Shown one piece after another: positions 1 to 8,423 of a DNA stretch of 64,000 nt; position 1 is the first letter of the stretch; each line of letters begins with the position of its first letter. The translations under genes and the position numbers were made by a program. Under the pieces are notes generated by a model. It had not been told where the DNA came from, made no database searches, and saw only the letters and a program-made list of their open reading frames with translations. Origin of the DNA: Allosphingosinicella indica (GTDB taxonomy: Bacteria; Pseudomonadota; Alphaproteobacteria; Sphingomonadales; Sphingomonadaceae); the NCBI RefSeq assembly GCF_900177405.1, contig NZ_LT840185.1:310001-374000 (forward strand). The letters run 5' to 3'.

Positions 1-714
1 CGAGGCGATGCCGTTGAGCAGCCCCAGCGTCACCAGCATGATGAAATGGCTGAGCGTGCCGGGATCGGGTGCGCCGAGCGTCAGCGCGACGATCGCACCA
101 ACGACGAAGCTCACCGCCATCATGATCAGCAGCAGCACGATCATCACGAGCACGAGGAGGCCGAGCAGCCGCGCAAAATGGCCGGCGGTGAGCCGCCAGC
201 TCGCCTTCAGGATCGCAACGGGGCCGAGGGCGGTGTCGGCGGCCACCGCCGTCACCAGAAGCAATCGCACCCCGACGAGGATCGCGATCGGGATCAGCAT
301 GAAAATCACGACCGCGACGGCGCTTTGCGGGTTCGAGACCAGCAATATGGCGATCAGCGACAGCGGCACCATCGCCACCACCATGGCGAGCGCGATGAGT
401 AGCACCGCTCCGAGCAGTGGCCACATCCGCCGTGCCGCCGCTCCAATCGCGGCGCCGACAACCGTCTCCCGGCGCAGCGCCAACATCGCGATGGCGACGG
501 ATCCGATCAGCGTCACCGCCATCAGCGGGATGATCAGCAGCGCCGCGGCCCCGACCTGGGGCGCTTCGCCTTCGACAGGCGTCGGCGTCAGCCACTGGAC
601 GAAGATCGAGGGAAAGGCGATGAGCGCCAGCGCCACCGGGAAGATCAGCCCGCCCTCGGCCCTGAGAAACGCGGTGGTTTCGCTCCACGCCTTGTCGATG
701 GATAGGGTCTTCAT
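1..714 (-). CDS. polytopic membrane protein, 3' end outside window
   Basis: An open frame runs from an ATG at 714 leftwards off the window edge; about 238 codons are visible and the C-terminus is missing. The N-terminus ([13 protein letters not shown]) is followed by several long hydrophobic stretches rich in Leu, Val, Ile and Ala, giving about six membrane segments. The layout resembles the membrane domain found in some glycerophosphodiester phosphodiesterases and in related sphingomonad membrane proteins of unknown role, but no catalytic domain is visible, so the function is not assigned. It is divergent from lipB, with 29 bases between the start codons. Confidence 0.75.
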   Translation of the reverse strand, partial: MKTLSIDKAWSETTAFLRAEGGLIFPVALALIAFPSIFVQWLTPTPVEGEAPQVGAAALLIIPLMAVTLIGSVAIAMLALRRETVVGAAIGAAARRMWPLLGAVLLIALAMVVAMVPLSLIAILLVSNPQSAVAVVIFMLIPIAILVGVRLLLVTAVAADTALGPVAILKASWRLTAGHFARLLGLLVLVMIVLLLIMMAVSFVVGAIVALTLGAPDPGTLSHFIMLVTLGLLNGIAS

Positions 715-743
715 GCGCTCCGTCCGTTGCCTATCTTCCTGCT

Positions 744-1430
744 ATGCATAAGCCGCCCGCTTCGCAATCCGCCGCCGTCGACGGCGTGGAATGGCGCTTG
801 TCGCCGGGGCCAACGAACTATGAGGTCGCGCTGACGGAGATGGAGGCGCGCGCCGCCGCGGTGGGCACCGGCGAGGCGCCCGAACTGGCGTGGCTGCTCG
901 AACACCCGCCGCTCTACACCGCCGGCACCAGCGCCGACCCGGCGGAGCTGTTCAACCCGCAGGGGTTTCCAGTTCACAAGGCCGGGCGCGGCGGGCGTTA
1001 CACTTACCACGGTCCCGGCCAGCGCGTCGGCTATCTGATTCTCGATCTCAACCGGCGCGGGCGCGACGTGCGCTGCTTTGTCCATGCGCTGGAAGGCTGG
1101 GTGATCGCGGCGCTCGGCGAGCTGGGCGTCGCGGCGTTCCGCGCGCCGGGGCGGATCGGCATCTGGGTGGCGGAGAGCGGCACGGAAGCGAAGATCGGCG
1201 CGATCGGCGTGCGCGTCCGCCGCTGGGTCACGATGCACGGCTTCGCGGTCAACGTCGATCCCGATCTGGGCCATTTTTCCGGCATCGTGCCGTGCGGAAT
1301 TGCGGAGTTTCCCGTCACCAGCCTTGCGAAACTCGGCATCCCCGACGCGCAAAATGCTTTGGATGCGGCACTTTATCGCACCTTCGCGCGTTTTCTGGCC
1401 TCACTCGGTACGTGCATGGAGGAGGCTTGA
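744..1430 (+). CDS. lipB: octanoyltransferase LipB
   Basis: LipB moves octanoyl from octanoyl-ACP to lipoyl domains of 2-oxoacid dehydrogenases and the glycine cleavage H protein, the first step of lipoate synthesis, in the cytoplasm. The 228-residue product has the family signature [12 protein letters not shown] at 82-93, the KIGAIGVR motif with active-site Lys150, and GIVPCGI carrying the acyl-accepting Cys184. Length is normal for the family. The ATG at 744 lies 29 bases from the divergent membrane-protein start. A hairpin overlaps the stop codon and may end transcription. Confidence 0.95.
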   Translation: MHKPPASQSAAVDGVEWRLSPGPTNYEVALTEMEARAAAVGTGEAPELAWLLEHPPLYTAGTSADPAELFNPQGFPVHKAGRGGRYTYHGPGQRVGYLILDLNRRGRDVRCFVHALEGWVIAALGELGVAAFRAPGRIGIWVAESGTEAKIGAIGVRVRRWVTMHGFAVNVDPDLGHFSGIVPCGIAEFPVTSLAKLGIPDAQNALDAALYRTFARFLASLGTCMEEA

Positions 1431-1443
1431 GGGCCTCCTCCAT
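1416..1443 (+). terminator. hairpin overlapping the lipB stop
   Basis: A perfect 11-bp stem (ATGGAGGAGGC paired with GCCTCCTCCAT) closes a 6-base loop that contains the lipB TGA. It is followed by a T/A-rich stretch (TCTGTATATT) but no clean T run. It is probably a terminator or a 3'-end stabiliser for lipB mRNA. Confidence 0.5.
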
Positions 1444-1519
1444 TCTGTATATTGTGGACGGGATTTGGCAAAAGAACGGGCACACCCCGATCCAAATCCA
1501 TAGCTAGGGAGTTTCCAGA

Positions 1520-1807
1520 ATGCGTGCAATTTTCAAGAACGTCCTGACCGGCTCGATGGTTGCCGGCGCCGCTCTCCTCGTCGCTGCTTGCGGCGGTTCG
1601 GAGACGGCTGAAGTCAACAACACCATGACCGAGATGGACGCGACCGATCCGATGATGGACGGCACGACCAACGACGTCACCGCCGTCGACGGCGCGATGG
1701 GTATGGACAACAACATGGCCATGGACGCGAACATGACGATGGACGCCAACATGACCGGCGACAACGCCATGATGATGAACGACGCCAACATGAGCAACGG
1801 GATGTAA
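1520..1807 (+). CDS. small Met/Asn/Asp-rich lipoprotein
   Basis: A 95-residue protein with a lipoprotein signal (hydrophobic core followed by LLVAAC, lipidated Cys near residue 24). After a short acidic stretch the rest is low-complexity and built from repeated NM, MD and MDANM units, so Met, Asn, Asp and Ala make up most of the mature chain. An AGGGAG Shine-Dalgarno lies at 1506-1511 and a strong terminator follows, so it is a monocistronic unit. Function is unknown. Methionine-rich periplasmic segments sometimes bind Cu(I), but that is only inference here. Confidence 0.85.
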   Translation: MRAIFKNVLTGSMVAGAALLVAACGGSETAEVNNTMTEMDATDPMMDGTTNDVTAVDGAMGMDNNMAMDANMTMDANMTGDNAMMMNDANMSNGM

Positions 1808-1838
1808 TTCCCGAAGCCATCAGGTTTCGAATTCGGAA

Positions 1839-1868
1839 GGGCCGTCCGGGCGACCGGGCGGCCCTTTT
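1839..1868 (+). terminator. intrinsic terminator
   Basis: An 11-bp GC-rich stem (GGGCCGTCCGG with CCGGGCGGCCC, one G-T wobble), a 4-base loop and a TTTT tail lie 31 bases after the stop of the small lipoprotein gene. Confidence 0.85.
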
Positions 1869-1995
1869 GCGTGGCGGGAAACCGGTAGGCACGTGCCAAG
1901 GCCTTGATTTCCGGTTGCCCGGAGTACCCCGTTAATCATAGGGACAGGCCAGCCGCAGGATGGTCCGAACGCGGTCGCGTAAAGGGGTTGAGGTA

Positions 1996-2676
1996 ATGGC
2001 ACGAAGGTTCAAGACCATGATGCGCGCGGCTATCGCCGTGCTGGCATTCGCGGGCGCGCAGGCCGCGCCGGCGCAGATGTTCATGAACACGCCCGACTTC
2101 AAACCCGGCCCGATCGACGGCAGCGATCCGCTGATCGGCTTCGCGCTGCCCGGCGCCACCCCGGCCGAATATCGCGCGCACCTGCTCTGGACGATGCGTG
2201 CCGGCCTCAACGTCGCGGCGCTGCAATGCCAGTTCTCGCCTTTCCTGCGCTCGGTCGATAATTACAACGGCGTGCTCGCGCATCACGCGAAGGAATTTGC
2301 CGACGCCTATTCCACGCTGAACGCCTATTTCAAGCGCGTCCACGGCGCGAAGGAAGGGCAGCGCAAGTTCGACGATTATTCGACGATCACCTACAATGGC
2401 TTCTCCACGCTGCAGGCGCAGTACGGCTTCTGCAACGTCGCCTCGAACATCAGCAAGGAAGCGCTGACCCGGCCCAAGGGCGATCTCCACCTCACTGCCG
2501 AGGCGCGGATGCGCGAGCTGCGCAACAGCCTGGTCCCCGCGTTCGACAGCGTGACGGGCTATAATCCCGGCGCGATCCCGATGCCGCAGGTGCCGCCGCT
2601 GTCGGACGATTGCTACGACCGGCGCGGCAACCTGCGCTCCAAATGCCAGGCGAATTTCTCGCAGGTCGGACGGTAA
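1996..2676 (+). CDS. exported protein of unknown function
   Basis: The ATG at 1996 was chosen because it follows a GGGGTTGAGG ribosome site and begins a typical signal peptide (MARRFKTMMRAAIAVLAFAG then AQAAPAQ) of a 226-residue protein; an upstream in-frame ATG at 1960 lacks these. The mature part is soluble, has scattered cysteines (LQCQF, GFCNV, DDCYD, KCQ) that could form disulphides in the periplasm, and shows no catalytic motif that I recognise. Its stop is followed directly by a palindromic repeat that separates it from convergent queE. Confidence 0.8.
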   Translation: MARRFKTMMRAAIAVLAFAGAQAAPAQMFMNTPDFKPGPIDGSDPLIGFALPGATPAEYRAHLLWTMRAGLNVAALQCQFSPFLRSVDNYNGVLAHHAKEFADAYSTLNAYFKRVHGAKEGQRKFDDYSTITYNGFSTLQAQYGFCNVASNISKEALTRPKGDLHLTAEARMRELRNSLVPAFDSVTGYNPGAIPMPQVPPLSDDCYDRRGNLRSKCQANFSQVGR

Positions 2677-2704
2677 CTGTTCCCCGGCGAAAGCCGGGGA
2701 ACAG
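2677..2704. repeat. GTTCCCCGGC palindromic element, single hairpin
   Basis: A perfect 12-bp inverted repeat with a GAAA tetraloop sits 1 base after one stop codon and 8 bases before the convergent queE stop. Two-armed versions of the same sequence occur at 20011-20079 and 63278-63355. It may also act as a bidirectional terminator, but there is no T tract on either side. Confidence 0.85.
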
Positions 2705-2711
2705 ATATCCC

Positions 2712-3338
2712 TTACGGCAGCCCCAGCAGTTTGTGGGTCTGGAGGCTGAGGCGCCAGCCGGGATGCGCCATGACGTAGGCGATCGCCGCCTGCCGCGCGG
2801 CATCGCCCTTGGCGCAGTCCATCGGCTGGATGAGGAAATGCGCGAAGTCCCAGCGCAGAAGATCGGCGGGCTCCATGCCTGCCTGCGGCCAGACCAGCTT
2901 CAGCTCGTCGCCGGATCGCTGGACAACCTCGCTTCCCGCCTTGGGACTGATGCACAGCCAGTCGATCCCGGGAGGCGCGGGCAATGTCCCGTTCGATTCG
3001 ACCGCGATCTCGAAGCCCCGGTCGTGGAGCGCGTCGATCAGCGCCGCGTCGAGCTGGAGCATCGGTTCGCCGCCGGTAATCACCACCAGCGGCAATTCGC
3101 CGGCGCTCCACAGCGCAGCGACGCGATCCGCCAGCATATCGGCGTCGTAGCGCCCGCCATTCTCGCCATCCATGCCGACGAAATCGGTGTCGCAGAAACT
3201 GCATTGCGCTGTCGCACGGTCCGCCTCGCGGCCCGACCAGAGGTTGCAGCCGGAGAAGCGCAGGAACACCGCGCGGCGCCCCGCCTGCATCCCTTCGCCC
3301 TGCAACGTCAGGAAAATTTCTTTGACCGCGTAGCTCAC
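2712..3338 (-). CDS. queE: 7-carboxy-7-deazaguanine synthase QueE
   Basis: QueE is a radical-SAM enzyme that contracts the ring of 6-carboxytetrahydropterin to 7-carboxy-7-deazaguanine for queuosine in tRNA. Starting at the GTG at 3338, which overlaps the queC stop as GTGA, the 208-residue protein has cluster cysteines at 31, 46 and 49. This is the C-X14-C-X2-C arrangement known from Burkholderia multivorans QueE rather than the standard CxxxCxxC. The substrate/SAM motif VVITGGEP is present. A longer frame reaches an ATG at 3425, but it lies wholly in another frame of queC and is unlikely. It is translationally coupled to queC. Confidence 0.93.
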   Translation of the reverse strand: MSYAVKEIFLTLQGEGMQAGRRAVFLRFSGCNLWSGREADRATAQCSFCDTDFVGMDGENGGRYDADMLADRVAALWSAGELPLVVITGGEPMLQLDAALIDALHDRGFEIAVESNGTLPAPPGIDWLCISPKAGSEVVQRSGDELKLVWPQAGMEPADLLRWDFAHFLIQPMDCAKGDAARQAAIAYVMAHPGWRLSLQTHKLLGLP

Positions 3339-4027
3339 GGGCGCGCGGCGTAAACGGTGGGATCGGCGAGGCCCGCTTCGGCAAAGCCCTTGGCGCGCAG
3401 CCGGCAGGAATCGCACAGGCCGCAATGGCGGCCGTCCGTCGTGGGATCGTAGCAGGACCAGCTCATCCCCGCGTCGAGGCCGAGACGCGCCGCTTCCGCC
3501 GCAATGTCGGCCTTGGTCATCTCCATGAGCGGCGTGTGGACGACAAATCTATCGCCCTCGACCCCGGCCTTGGTCGCGCGCGCGGCCATCGCCTCGAACG
3601 CTTCGACGAACTCCGGCCGGCAATCAGGATAACCCGAATAATCGAGCGCATTGACGCCGATGAAGAGATCGCGCGCACCCGCCGCCTCCGCCCAGCCGAG
3701 CGCGAGGCTGAGGAAGATGGTGTTGCGTGCGGGGACGTACGTGATGGGTATCCCCTCCGCCGCCACACCCCCCTTGGGCACCGCGATGTCTGCGGTCAGC
3801 GCCGATCCGCCGAAGGCCGAGAGATCGAGCGGCAGCACGACATGCCGCGCCGCGCCAAGCGCCGTCGCGATCCGCGCCGCGGCCTCAAGTTCGATCCGGT
3901 GCCGCTGGTTATAATCGACGGTGAGCGCGAACAGGCCATAGCCCGCCTCGCGCGCCTGAGCGGCGGCGACCATCGAGTCGAGCCCGCCAGAAAGCAGAAC
4001 GACAGCGAATTTTTGCGATTGGGTCAT
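3335..4027 (-). CDS. queC: 7-cyano-7-deazaguanine synthase QueC
   Basis: QueC uses ATP and ammonia to turn 7-carboxy-7-deazaguanine into preQ0, the step after QueE. The 230-residue protein carries the PP-loop SGGLDS at 13-18 and the zinc site formed by Cys192, Cys202, Cys205 and Cys208 (HCGLCDSC). Length and motif order are standard. queC is first in a two-gene operon and queE follows with a 4-nt overlap. The later pathway enzyme queG is at 60770-61828 in the same window. Confidence 0.96.
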   Translation of the reverse strand: MTQSQKFAVVLLSGGLDSMVAAAQAREAGYGLFALTVDYNQRHRIELEAAARIATALGAARHVVLPLDLSAFGGSALTADIAVPKGGVAAEGIPITYVPARNTIFLSLALGWAEAAGARDLFIGVNALDYSGYPDCRPEFVEAFEAMAARATKAGVEGDRFVVHTPLMEMTKADIAAEAARLGLDAGMSWSCYDPTTDGRHCGLCDSCRLRAKGFAEAGLADPTVYAARP

Positions 4028-4081
4028 TGCGCGGTGCCGCTAAGCCCCCTGCGTCCCGAGCGCAATGCCGCACAAAGAAAC

Positions 4082-4158
4082 GGGCCGCCCGGTATCAGGC
4101 GGCCCAGTTGTGGCGTTCAAGCCAGCTAGGGAGGAAAGCGTGCTTAAATCCAAGCACG
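4082..4158. other. intergenic region with two hairpins
   Basis: Between the queC start and the DUF3617 stop there are two stem-loops. The first (GGGCCGCC with GGCGGCCC, 4082-4105) is followed on the minus strand by GTTTCTTT and could terminate the DUF3617 transcript. The second (CGTGCTT with AAGCACG, 4139-4158) is followed by TTTC on the plus strand. A purine-rich GGGAGGAAAG segment lies between them. No convincing reading frame is present. A small RNA is possible but unproven. Confidence 0.4.
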
Positions 4159-4218
4159 TTTCGGTATTTACGACACGCTTGGTAAACCGGGGCTTAACAA
4201 GGATCGTGTCGCAACGCC

Positions 4219-4662
4219 TTACCGACGCGCCGAGCCGATGCGCCCGCCGCCGCAATTGCCCACCTTCCGCGCCTCGGCGCGATAGGCGAAGGGCGTGCTG
4301 CCCATGATGCCCTGGGTGTCGATCTTGGCGAGACGCGGGGTCTCGACGCGGAGCGACGTGCGGCCGAAGCCGTTTGCCGGGCAGGTGTAATGGACGGTCG
4401 CGCCCTTGGCGTCGGTGTTGAGCACGACGCGCGAGCAAGGCGCATTCTTGTGCTGTACCTGCAGCAGCATCGCCGGATCGGCCATGCACATCGCCTGCGG
4501 CTCGTCGTCCGAGTCGGCCATGCGGACCTGCCACAGGCCCGGCTCCAGCTTCGCGAGCGCGCCCGGTCCCTGTGCCGCAACCGGCGTCAAAGTGATCATC
4601 GCGGCGCCGAGCGCCAGGAGCGCCCGACGATATCCGTCGTTCAAGCTCTTCATCATCTTCAT
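4219..4662 (-). CDS. DUF3617 family exported protein
   Basis: A 147-residue protein with an N-terminal signal peptide ending near TPVAAQ. The mature part shows the DUF3617 pattern: LEPGLWQVR near its start, paired cysteines (MCMAD, PCSRV, YTCPA, NCGGG) and alternating beta-strand-like segments. Members are periplasmic or outer-membrane proteins of unknown function common in sphingomonads. An alternative ATG lies three codons downstream. It stands alone between queC and hslO. Confidence 0.8.
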   Translation of the reverse strand: MKMMKSLNDGYRRALLALGAAMITLTPVAAQGPGALAKLEPGLWQVRMADSDDEPQAMCMADPAMLLQVQHKNAPCSRVVLNTDAKGATVHYTCPANGFGRTSLRVETPRLAKIDTQGIMGSTPFAYRAEARKVGNCGGGRIGSARR

Positions 4663-4780
4663 CCCAACCCCGCGCGGATCGTTCCGCGCAATTCCGGCCT
4701 ATTCGAAGCCCGGAGTCCCCGCCATCGGCCTTAGACCAAGGTGGGGAAACAAACGACTAACACGCGGGCGACTTTTCCCA

Positions 4781-5698
4781 TCAGGCGGTGGTGTCATTGA
4801 AACTTATGGGAAAAACCTTCGAGCAGAATTCGCAATCGACATTGATGACGCCGTTTTCGTCGATCATTTCGGCACGCTCGTCTTCCGGGAAGCGGGCGAT
4901 GACGCTGCGGATATGCGCCTCGGTGCAGCGACAGCCGCGCGCCAGCGGCACGGCGCCGAGCACGCGCACCTCCTCTTCCTCGTGAAACAGCCGCCACAGG
5001 AGATCGTCGAGCGGCAGTGCCGGATCGGTCAGCTCGCTCGCCTTGGTGGTGACGGCGAGCGCCTTCACATGCTCCCATTCCGGATGGTCGAGGCGGGTGT
5101 GGAGCCGCTCGCGCCCCTCCTCGCCCTCCGGCAGATGCTGAAGGAGGATGCCGCCGGCGATATGGCCGGTATCGTTGACCGACAGGCGGACGAGGCTGGG
5201 GATCTGCTCGGACTGGCAGAAATAGCTTTCCGCCGCCTCGGCCAATGAGTCGCCCTCCAGCGGCACGATGCCCTGGTAGCGCTCCTGGCTCGCCGCCTGA
5301 TCGAAGGTGATCGCGAGATAGCCCTTGCCGAACAGGCTGCACAGGTCCGGCAAACCCTGCTCCGCGGCTAGCCGTTCCGTGTCGAAACGGACGTAGCCGC
5401 GCAGATCGCCGCCGCGATAATCGCAGACCATGAGATCGACGATGCCGCTTTCGGTCTGCGCCTGCAGAGTGAGTTGGCCCTCAGCATCCTTGAGCATCGC
5501 GCCGAGCAGCGCGGTCAGCACCAGAGCCTCGGACAGGGTGCGCGCGATCGGCGCCGGATAGGCGTGCGCCGCGAGGATCGCGTCGAGCGCGCCGCCCAGC
5601 CGGACGAGCCGACCGCGAGCGTGGCGCGCGGGGATGGTGAAGCCCACCGCCTGATCGAGATGGGCGGTGGCGGAATGCGTTGCGATCGGGGACGTCAT
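4781..5698 (-). CDS. hslO: redox-regulated chaperone Hsp33
   Basis: Hsp33 is a cytoplasmic holdase switched on by oxidation of its zinc-bound cysteines. The 305-residue product has the N-terminal Hsp33 fold and the C-terminal redox switch with Cys256 and Cys258 (CRC) and Cys289 and Cys292 (CEFC). It lies 57 bases downstream of argD on the same strand, so they probably share a transcript. Confidence 0.95.
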   Translation of the reverse strand: MTSPIATHSATAHLDQAVGFTIPARHARGRLVRLGGALDAILAAHAYPAPIARTLSEALVLTALLGAMLKDAEGQLTLQAQTESGIVDLMVCDYRGGDLRGYVRFDTERLAAEQGLPDLCSLFGKGYLAITFDQAASQERYQGIVPLEGDSLAEAAESYFCQSEQIPSLVRLSVNDTGHIAGGILLQHLPEGEEGRERLHTRLDHPEWEHVKALAVTTKASELTDPALPLDDLLWRLFHEEEEVRVLGAVPLARGCRCTEAHIRSVIARFPEDERAEMIDENGVINVDCEFCSKVFPISFNDTTA

Positions 5699-5755
5699 GT
5701 CGCCGATGTAGGAGCCCGCGCCGGATAATCCAGCGCGGCCCCCATCAGCGGATCG

Positions 5756-6946
5756 TCAGGCGGCTTCCTGCGGAAGCTCGTACTGCCGCGCGGCTTCGGA
5801 CAGCTTCTCGACGAACTCGGCGATGTGCGAATCCTCGATCACCAACGGTGGCAGCACGCGCATCACATTGTCGCCGGCCGCGACGGTGAGCAGGCCGTGA
5901 TCGCGCAGGTAGGTGACGAAGGCGCGGCTGTCGGTCTTCATCTTGATGCCGAGCATCAGGCCGAGGCCGCGGACGCTTTCGAAGAGATGATCGTGGTTGG
6001 GGATCATCTGCTCCAGCGCGCCGCGGAGGCGATCGCCCATGCGAGTGACCCGCTCCAGAAATTCGGGGGTGTTGACCACGTCGAGCACCGCGCCGCCCGC
6101 AGCCATCGCAAGCGGCCCTCCGCCATAGGTGGAACCGTGGGTGCCGATGACCATGCCGGCCGCCGCCTTCTCGGTCGCGAGGCAGGCGCCCATCGGAAAG
6201 CCGCCGCCGATACCCTTGGCGCTGGCGAGGATGTCGGGCTCGATGCCGTAATGCTCGTAGGCGTAGAGCTTGCCGGTGCGCGCTACGCCGCACTGCACTT
6301 CGTCCAACACCAGCATCAGATCATGTTCGTCGGCGAGCGCGCGGAGGCCCTTCATGAACTCCTGGCTGGCGGGGCGGATACCACCCTCGCCCTGCACCGG
6401 CTCGACGAGGAAACCCGCGGTATGATCGTCGATCGCCGCCTTCGCCGCGTCGAGATTGTCGAACTCGGCGACGGTGAAGCCGGGGAGCAAAGGCGCGAAG
6501 CCGTCGCGCAGCTTGGCTTGGTCGGTCGCGCTGATCGTGCCGAGCGTGCGGCCGTGGAAGGCGTTCTTGAACGTGATGAGGGTGTGCTTCTCGGGCCGGC
6601 CGTGATGATGGTGGTAGCGGCGCGCGGTCTTGATCGCGCACTCGACCGCCTCGGCGCCCGAATTGGTGAAGAACACCGTGTCGGCGAAGGTGCTGTCGAC
6701 CAGCCGCTGCGCCAGCGCCTCGCCCTGCGGGCTGCCGTAGAGGTTGGAGACGTGGATCAGCGTCGCCGCTTGGTCCTGGATCGCCTTGGTAAGGTGCGGA
6801 TGGCCGTGGCCGAGCAGGTTGACCGCGATGCCGCTGGCGAAATCCAGATAGGTCTCGCCGCCCTCGCCATAGAGGTAGCAGCCCTCTCCGCGGACCGGAC
6901 GCACGGGCGAACGGGGGTAGACGGGCATGAGCGGCGTGACGGCCAT
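5756..6946 (-). CDS. argD: acetylornithine/succinyldiaminopimelate aminotransferase
   Basis: A class-III PLP aminotransferase of arginine (and lysine) synthesis, 396 residues. Visible features are the FFTNSGAEAVE cofactor segment at 92-102, LVLDEVQCG at 212-220 with the Asp that contacts the PLP ring nitrogen, and ASAKGIGGG with the Schiff-base Lys244. The YHHHH run at 111-115 is unremarkable. hslO follows directly; argF, which I recall lying between these genes in several relatives, is absent here. Confidence 0.92.
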   Translation of the reverse strand: MAVTPLMPVYPRSPVRPVRGEGCYLYGEGGETYLDFASGIAVNLLGHGHPHLTKAIQDQAATLIHVSNLYGSPQGEALAQRLVDSTFADTVFFTNSGAEAVECAIKTARRYHHHHGRPEKHTLITFKNAFHGRTLGTISATDQAKLRDGFAPLLPGFTVAEFDNLDAAKAAIDDHTAGFLVEPVQGEGGIRPASQEFMKGLRALADEHDLMLVLDEVQCGVARTGKLYAYEHYGIEPDILASAKGIGGGFPMGACLATEKAAAGMVIGTHGSTYGGGPLAMAAGGAVLDVVNTPEFLERVTRMGDRLRGALEQMIPNHDHLFESVRGLGLMLGIKMKTDSRAFVTYLRDHGLLTVAAGDNVMRVLPPLVIEDSHIAEFVEKLSEAARQYELPQEAA

Positions 6947-6976
6947 CGGACGGGCTCCCAGAGCGGTTCTTGGATC

Positions 6977-7009
6977 GGAAAAGAGGCGACCTTCTTCAAG
7001 GCCGCCTCT
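6977..7009 (-). terminator. intrinsic terminator
   Basis: On the minus strand an AAGAGGCGGCC / GGTCGCCTCTT stem with an 8-base loop runs into TTTTCC, downstream of the 7075-7416 gene and upstream of argD. Confidence 0.75.
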
Positions 7010-7074
7010 TGCCGTCCGCTATAGGATTTCGGCGGGCGCCGCGTCAATCGAGCGGCGCCCCGGGATGCCTGCCC

Positions 7075-7416
7075 TTAGCCGCGGCGGCCATCCCAATCGC
7101 GACGCTCGTAGCGCAGCTTGGCGTGGACCCGGTTGATGCGATATTCGAGATCACGCACCTCGCTGCGGTCGAGACCGTTGCGGGCATAGCGATTGTAGGT
7201 CCGCTGCAGATCGAGCGCGTCACGACGCAGGCTCACCGCCTCGCGGCGCGAGATCACGCCGCGCTGGGCAGAACGATCGATCCGGCGCTCGAGCTGGTTG
7301 ATATCGTTTTGGATCTGGCGATGGACCGCTGGAGCCGGACGCCACGGCTGCGCTGCGGCTGGAATTGCGGTGAACGTCGCCGAAGCGGCAACAAGAGCGA
7401 GAACAACTTTACGCAT
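7075..7416 (-). CDS. small exported helical protein
   Basis: A 113-residue protein with a clear signal peptide (cleavage near IPAAAQ). The mature chain is highly charged and predicted helical, rich in Arg, Asp, Gln and Leu (for example NDINQLERRIDR and RDLEYRINRVHAKLRYERR), with no cysteine or catalytic motif. This resembles small periplasmic proteins of unknown role in Sphingomonadaceae. It is a single-gene unit with its own terminator. Confidence 0.8.
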   Translation of the reverse strand: MRKVVLALVAASATFTAIPAAAQPWRPAPAVHRQIQNDINQLERRIDRSAQRGVISRREAVSLRRDALDLQRTYNRYARNGLDRSEVRDLEYRINRVHAKLRYERRDWDGRRG

Positions 7417-7471
7417 GACACTTCTCCTTCAAGCCATGCGAATCAAATAGGCCCGCGGCACTGATGGCGGT

Positions 7472-7499
7472 CTGAACGCACTCGACAGCTGGCGTTCAG
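7472..7499. repeat. short inverted repeat
   Basis: CTGAACGC and GCGTTCAG face each other across 12 bases, between the end of the ABC permease gene and the start of the 7075-7416 gene. There is no T tract, so it may be an operator or an mRNA 3'-end hairpin. Confidence 0.4.
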
Positions 7500-7524
7500 C
7501 AAAGTCGGCCTTTTCCTGAACGGA

Positions 7525-8364
7525 TCAGCTCTTGAGTTTCCAGCCCGAGCGGAGCAGCCGGTAGCAGACGAAGGCCAGCGCGACGTTGATCGCGAGCAAA
7601 AGGAACGCGCCGAACAATACCGGCGAGTCGGCGGCGCGGAGGAAGCCGTAGCGAAAGCCCGAGATGATGTAGAAGAACGGGTTGGCGTGGCTCACCGCCT
7701 GGAACGCGGGCGACAGTGTCTCGATCGAATAGAAAGTGCCCGACAGCAGCGACAGCGGCGCGACCACGAAGTTGGTGACCGCTGCGGCATGATCGAACTT
7801 CTCCGCCCAGATCGAGGTCAGCAAGCCGAGCAGTGCGAGCATCGTGCTCCCCATCAGCCCGAACCAGATGAGCGCGAGCGGGTGGCTCGGCGCGACATGG
7901 ACGCCCGGCCAGAGCAGCATCGCCAGCCAGACCGCGGCGCCGACCAGGATCGCGCGGGTGACGGCGGCGCCGACCAGCCCCGCCATCAGCTCGCCGATCG
8001 ACAGCGGCGGCATCAGATAATCGACGATATTGCCCTGGATCTTGCCGACCAGCAGCGAGAAGCTGGAATTAGCGAAGGCATTCTGGATCATCGCCATGAT
8101 GATGAGGCCGGGCGCGAGGAAATCAGCGAACGGCACCGCCTCGCCGCCGATCGACACGGTGCGCCCCTGCCGGCCCAGCGCGACGGTGAAGATGACGAGG
8201 AACAGCAGGGTGGTCAGCGCGGGCGCCCAGACGGTTTGCAGCTGGACCTTGAAGAAACGCCGCACCTCCTTCACATAGAGCGTCTTGAGGCCGCCCCAGT
8301 TGACGTTCCGGAAAACCGGTTCGCCGGGGGCGTGCCGCACCCAATTCGAAGGCTGGTCGTTCAT
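7525..8364 (-). CDS. ABC-2 type transporter permease
   Basis: A 279-residue integral membrane protein with about six hydrophobic helices. After a cytoplasmic N-terminus (NWGGLKTLYVKEVRRFFKV) it follows the ABC-2 permease pattern, including the conserved loop LSGTFYSIETLSP before the last helices. The ATG at 8364 was chosen because it begins the family start; longer frames only read through gcrA. No ATPase gene is adjacent, so the partner must be elsewhere. The substrate is unknown; lipid, polysaccharide or drug export are family options. It is divergent from gcrA. Confidence 0.88.
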   Translation of the reverse strand: MNDQPSNWVRHAPGEPVFRNVNWGGLKTLYVKEVRRFFKVQLQTVWAPALTTLLFLVIFTVALGRQGRTVSIGGEAVPFADFLAPGLIIMAMIQNAFANSSFSLLVGKIQGNIVDYLMPPLSIGELMAGLVGAAVTRAILVGAAVWLAMLLWPGVHVAPSHPLALIWFGLMGSTMLALLGLLTSIWAEKFDHAAAVTNFVVAPLSLLSGTFYSIETLSPAFQAVSHANPFFYIISGFRYGFLRAADSPVLFGAFLLLAINVALAFVCYRLLRSGWKLKS

Positions 8365-8423
8365 GATGCCGTCGCCTAGAGGCTGGCGGCGCGGGCCGCA
8401 AGCCGAGTGACGGAAGGAAGACG

